This document shows, piece after piece, positions 39,874-41,602 of a DNA stretch of 41,602 nucleotides (within the stretch, counting starts at the first letter, position 1; each line of letters starts with the position of its first letter). Both the position numbers and the translations under genes were made by a program. The stretch covers positions 1-41,602 of the forward strand of contig CAIUQE010000016.1 of NCBI GenBank assembly GCA_903901225.1, given 5' to 3'. The notes below the pieces were generated by a model. It worked only from the letters and a program-made list of their open reading frames with translations. It did no database searches and was not told the origin of the DNA. The DNA comes from Candidatus Omnitrophota bacterium (GTDB taxonomy: Bacteria > Omnitrophota > Gorgyraeia > Zapsychrales > Fredricksoniimonadaceae).

Positions 39874-40281
39874 ATGAAAAAGTTTTTTTATCCAGTTTTG
39901 ACGGTCCTGCTCGTTGTCTTAGTGGCGGGGGCGGTGGCGGCCCAGAATTACGAGATCAAGGTCATGACGCCGGGCGTCCAGGCCGCGGTGGCCGCGCGCA
40001 AGGGGCGGTTTGGCGCGCTGAAGACGTTCAAGGCCGATGGCCTTGTCGGTGAGAATAATCGCGGTTACGTGGCGGCCCTGGGCGGGGGCGCGGATGTGGG
40101 CGACCTGGTCAATGCCGAGAACAGTGACCGCAAGGCCATTTACAAGGCGATCGTGGCGCAGAACGAGCTTGGCGCCGCGGCCCTCGCAACGGTTGAAAGC
40201 GTGTTTGCCGGGGTCCAGCGCGACAAGGCTTCCGCTGGGGAGAAGATCCAGGATGCCGACGGGAACTGGACAACAAAGTGA
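39874..40281 (+). CDS. ydbL: YdbL-like (DUF1318) periplasmic protein
   Basis: The 135-residue protein has a signal peptide (FFYPVLTVLLVVLVAGAVAA) and the DUF1318 fold: a MTPGVQAAVAARKGRFGALKTFKADGLVGENNRGYV segment, NAENSDRKAIYKAIVAQN and VESVFAGVQRDKASAGEKIQ, ending DADGNW. YdbL modulates the YdbH-YnbE bridge in E. coli. CCGGAGG precedes the ATG, 13 nt after ynbE. It converges on the polyprenyl synthetase, ending only 6 nt from it, with no terminator between. Confidence 0.9.
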   Translation: MKKFFYPVLTVLLVVLVAGAVAAQNYEIKVMTPGVQAAVAARKGRFGALKTFKADGLVGENNRGYVAALGGGADVGDLVNAENSDRKAIYKAIVAQNELGAAALATVESVFAGVQRDKASAGEKIQDADGNWTTK

Positions 40282-40287
40282 TCGCGG

Positions 40288-41388
40288 TCAGAAATTCAGG
40301 GTTATTTCTACGGGGACGTTCCAGGCATTGGCCACGGTACGGGACTGCTGGAAGAGCTGGAAGAGTGATGTCGCGATGAGCTTGCGGTAGTGGGGGTTCA
40401 TGGTCAGGCGCTTGAGGAGGCTGTCGGCCTTGACGATGCGCGCGCGTATCGCTTCGAGCGCGTAAGCCAGGGAACCGGCGTCGACAAGGATCTTTTTGAT
40501 GGCTTCGAGGTCGGCAAGGTCCTTGTTGCGTTTGAGGAATATGCGCAGGAAGCCGTCGTGCGCCTGGCCTTTGAGGATCTTATAAGCATGGACGGTGAGC
40601 AGTGTTTTTTTCTGTTCTTCAAGATCGCTGAGGATCGACTTGCCGATCGTTTTTTCCGTCTCGAAGACGCCGATGATGTCGTCCTGGATCTGGAAGGCCT
40701 GGCCGATCAGCAGGCCGAATTCAGCGAGCAGCCTGATCTCGCGTTTCGGGGCGCCGGCCAGGATCGCCCCGGTCACGAGCGGGCAGTCGAAGGTGTAGCG
40801 CGCCGTTTTCAGCGAGTAATTCAGGAAAACATCTTTTTCCTCCACGTTGGCGAGCGTGTCAGCCCCGCTGATCGTATCGACGAATTCGCCCATGGCCGTG
40901 AACGCCGCGGTCTGGATAAAATATTTGAGCGCTTGTTCCTTGCGCGCCGGCGCTTCCTTGATGGCGATGAAGGCGTCGATGGCGAGCGCGTAGACGATGT
41001 CGCCGGCGATGATCGCCAGGTCACGGCCCAGCTTGTCCGGGTCGGCGGAGGGGATTGTCGCGCTCAGCATCCGGTGCATCGTGGGCTTGCCCCGCCGCAG
41101 GTCGGAACAGTCGATGATGTCGTCGTGAATGAGCATGAACGTGTGCAGGAACTCGGTGCACGTCGAGGCCAGGTACAAAGAGGACGGGGTCCTTTTCCCC
41201 TTGGGCAGATAACCTTTGTAGCTGAGGATGACCAAGAGCGGCCGTATGCGTTTTCCCTCGCGCAGGGAGAACTCCTGGATCGCTTCATGCAGGATGGGGT
41301 TGATCAGGTGGAGCTTGTAGTCTTTCTCGACGCGCGTCAGGAAAGATGCCATGCTCCGGTCAATTTTTTTGCGCAGGGAATTCAACAT
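40288..41388 (-). CDS. Polyprenyl (farnesyl/geranylgeranyl-type) diphosphate synthase
   Basis: The 366-residue enzyme condenses isopentenyl diphosphate to a C15-C20 or longer prenyl chain. It shows GKRIRPLLVILSY, the first aspartate-rich motif HDDIIDCSD with RRGKPTMHR behind it, KTARYTFDCPLVTGA, and the second motif FQIQDDIIGVFE followed by GKSILSDLEEQKKTLL. A phenyl/Leu-rich region before the first DDxxD (STCTEFLHTFMLIHDD) governs chain length, but the product cannot be told by eye. The N-terminal start at ATG 41388 gives a normal length; upstream in-frame sequence lies before a leaderless-type promoter. The GC-rich antisense strand holds a long open frame that I reject. Confidence 0.94.
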   Translation of the reverse strand: MLNSLRKKIDRSMASFLTRVEKDYKLHLINPILHEAIQEFSLREGKRIRPLLVILSYKGYLPKGKRTPSSLYLASTCTEFLHTFMLIHDDIIDCSDLRRGKPTMHRMLSATIPSADPDKLGRDLAIIAGDIVYALAIDAFIAIKEAPARKEQALKYFIQTAAFTAMGEFVDTISGADTLANVEEKDVFLNYSLKTARYTFDCPLVTGAILAGAPKREIRLLAEFGLLIGQAFQIQDDIIGVFETEKTIGKSILSDLEEQKKTLLTVHAYKILKGQAHDGFLRIFLKRNKDLADLEAIKKILVDAGSLAYALEAIRARIVKADSLLKRLTMNPHYRKLIATSLFQLFQQSRTVANAWNVPVEITLNF

Positions 41389-41395
41389 GAGGCGT

Positions 41396-41423
41396 ATGTT
41401 AGCACAAAATCGATTGACGTGAA
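41396..41423 (-). promoter_or_regulatory. Promoter of the polyprenyl synthase gene, leaderless type
   Basis: Minus-strand TTCACG (41423-41418), 16 nt, TAACAT (41401-41396), 7 nt before the ATG at 41388. The transcript would start at the start codon. Confidence 0.5.
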
Positions 41424-41561
41424 CTGAAAAGTTTCTACAATCGGAAGTATCTTTCACCGGTTTGATAGTGTCAAAAGTTCTATGAAGAATGAGCGTGAAT
41501 AAAGATGGTTCGTATGAAGAATCTGGATGTGTTGGGCTTTTAAGATTGGGTTAGTTTAGGA

Positions 41562-41602
41562 GCGTAGGGGCCGACCTTGTGTCGGCCCGAATGAGGCAAA
41601 AG
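41562..41602. repeat. Palindromic mobile repeat, copy 3 (truncated by window end)
   Basis: GCGTAGG and the hairpin GGGCCGAC-CTTGT-GTCGGCCC, then the window ends before the second half. The stem variant (C/G swaps) again preserves pairing relative to copies 1 and 2. Confidence 0.8.

Noticed and set aside
40390..41427. Plus-strand open frame of 345 codons over the polyprenyl synthase
   Set aside because: Shadow frame: the minus strand encodes an enzyme with both Asp-rich motifs, and the plus-strand product has no family features.

Overview
The window reads as a gene-dense, GC-rich chromosome segment of a Gram-negative (diderm) bacterium. It carries an outer-membrane porin with a signal peptide and terminal Phe, a YnbE-type lipoprotein, a YdbH-like envelope protein, Tat components and RodZ/FtsK. 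The mix of a single-chain glycyl-tRNA synthetase, pyruvate phosphate dikinase, overlapping genes and many type IV pilin-like genes fits an uncultured Omnitrophota (OP3)-like lineage. That placement is inference and no rRNA gene is present to test it.

Layout. 1-375: on the minus strand, a tRNA gene with an abnormal anticodon arm, a Rho-independent terminator and, directly behind it, the 5' end of a group II intron that runs off the left edge. 398-11711: mostly plus-strand housekeeping genes: TatD nuclease, an NfnAB/SudBA-like oxidoreductase pair that has lost most Fe-S ligands, panB, glyQS, ppdK (with a lysine-rich tail), a sigma factor overlapping an HTH-less LacI-type sensor, apt and a TPR protein. 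11712-12288: a gene-free repeat island around tRNA-Arg(CCU), holding a 72-bp tandem repeat in phase with the tRNA 5' end, a mobile palindromic repeat and three large hairpins. 12289-16039: accessory genes (RHH/RelE module, ORF6N protein, porin, HigBA module).

16178-18416: an unusual cluster of a membrane-anchored jelly-roll-like protein, a ParA ATPase fused to a CBM48/AMPK glycogen-binding domain, a small membrane protein and a Flp-like pilin. 18547-27376: core genes rpsO, pnp, ftsK, rodZ, rimO, pgsA, pgpA and a YccA-type membrane protein, many overlapping by 4 nt. 27638-34561: one tightly packed operon mixing a type IVb thin-pilus assembly set (ATPase, platform, PilS-like pilin, pseudopilin) with a pilin fused to a phage tail-collar domain and a TraU-like conjugation protein plus two further secreted proteins. 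It resembles part of a conjugative mating apparatus without relaxase or coupling protein.

34661-36113: an AbrB/PIN module abutting the 3' scar of a lost LamG gene, then an intact LamG gene. 36198-37071: tatA-tatC. 37072-37545: two duplicated minus-strand microgenes, each with promoter, Shine-Dalgarno site and terminator, encoding 25- and 18-residue lysine-rich peptides that resemble the ppdK tail. 37546-41388: hemW, a compact ydbH-ynbE-ydbL operon (lipid transport between membranes), and a convergent polyprenyl synthetase. The window ends in a third copy of the palindromic repeat. Several genes (tatD, glyQS, the polyprenyl synthetase) have a -10 box only 7-10 nt from the start codon, suggesting leaderless transcripts.
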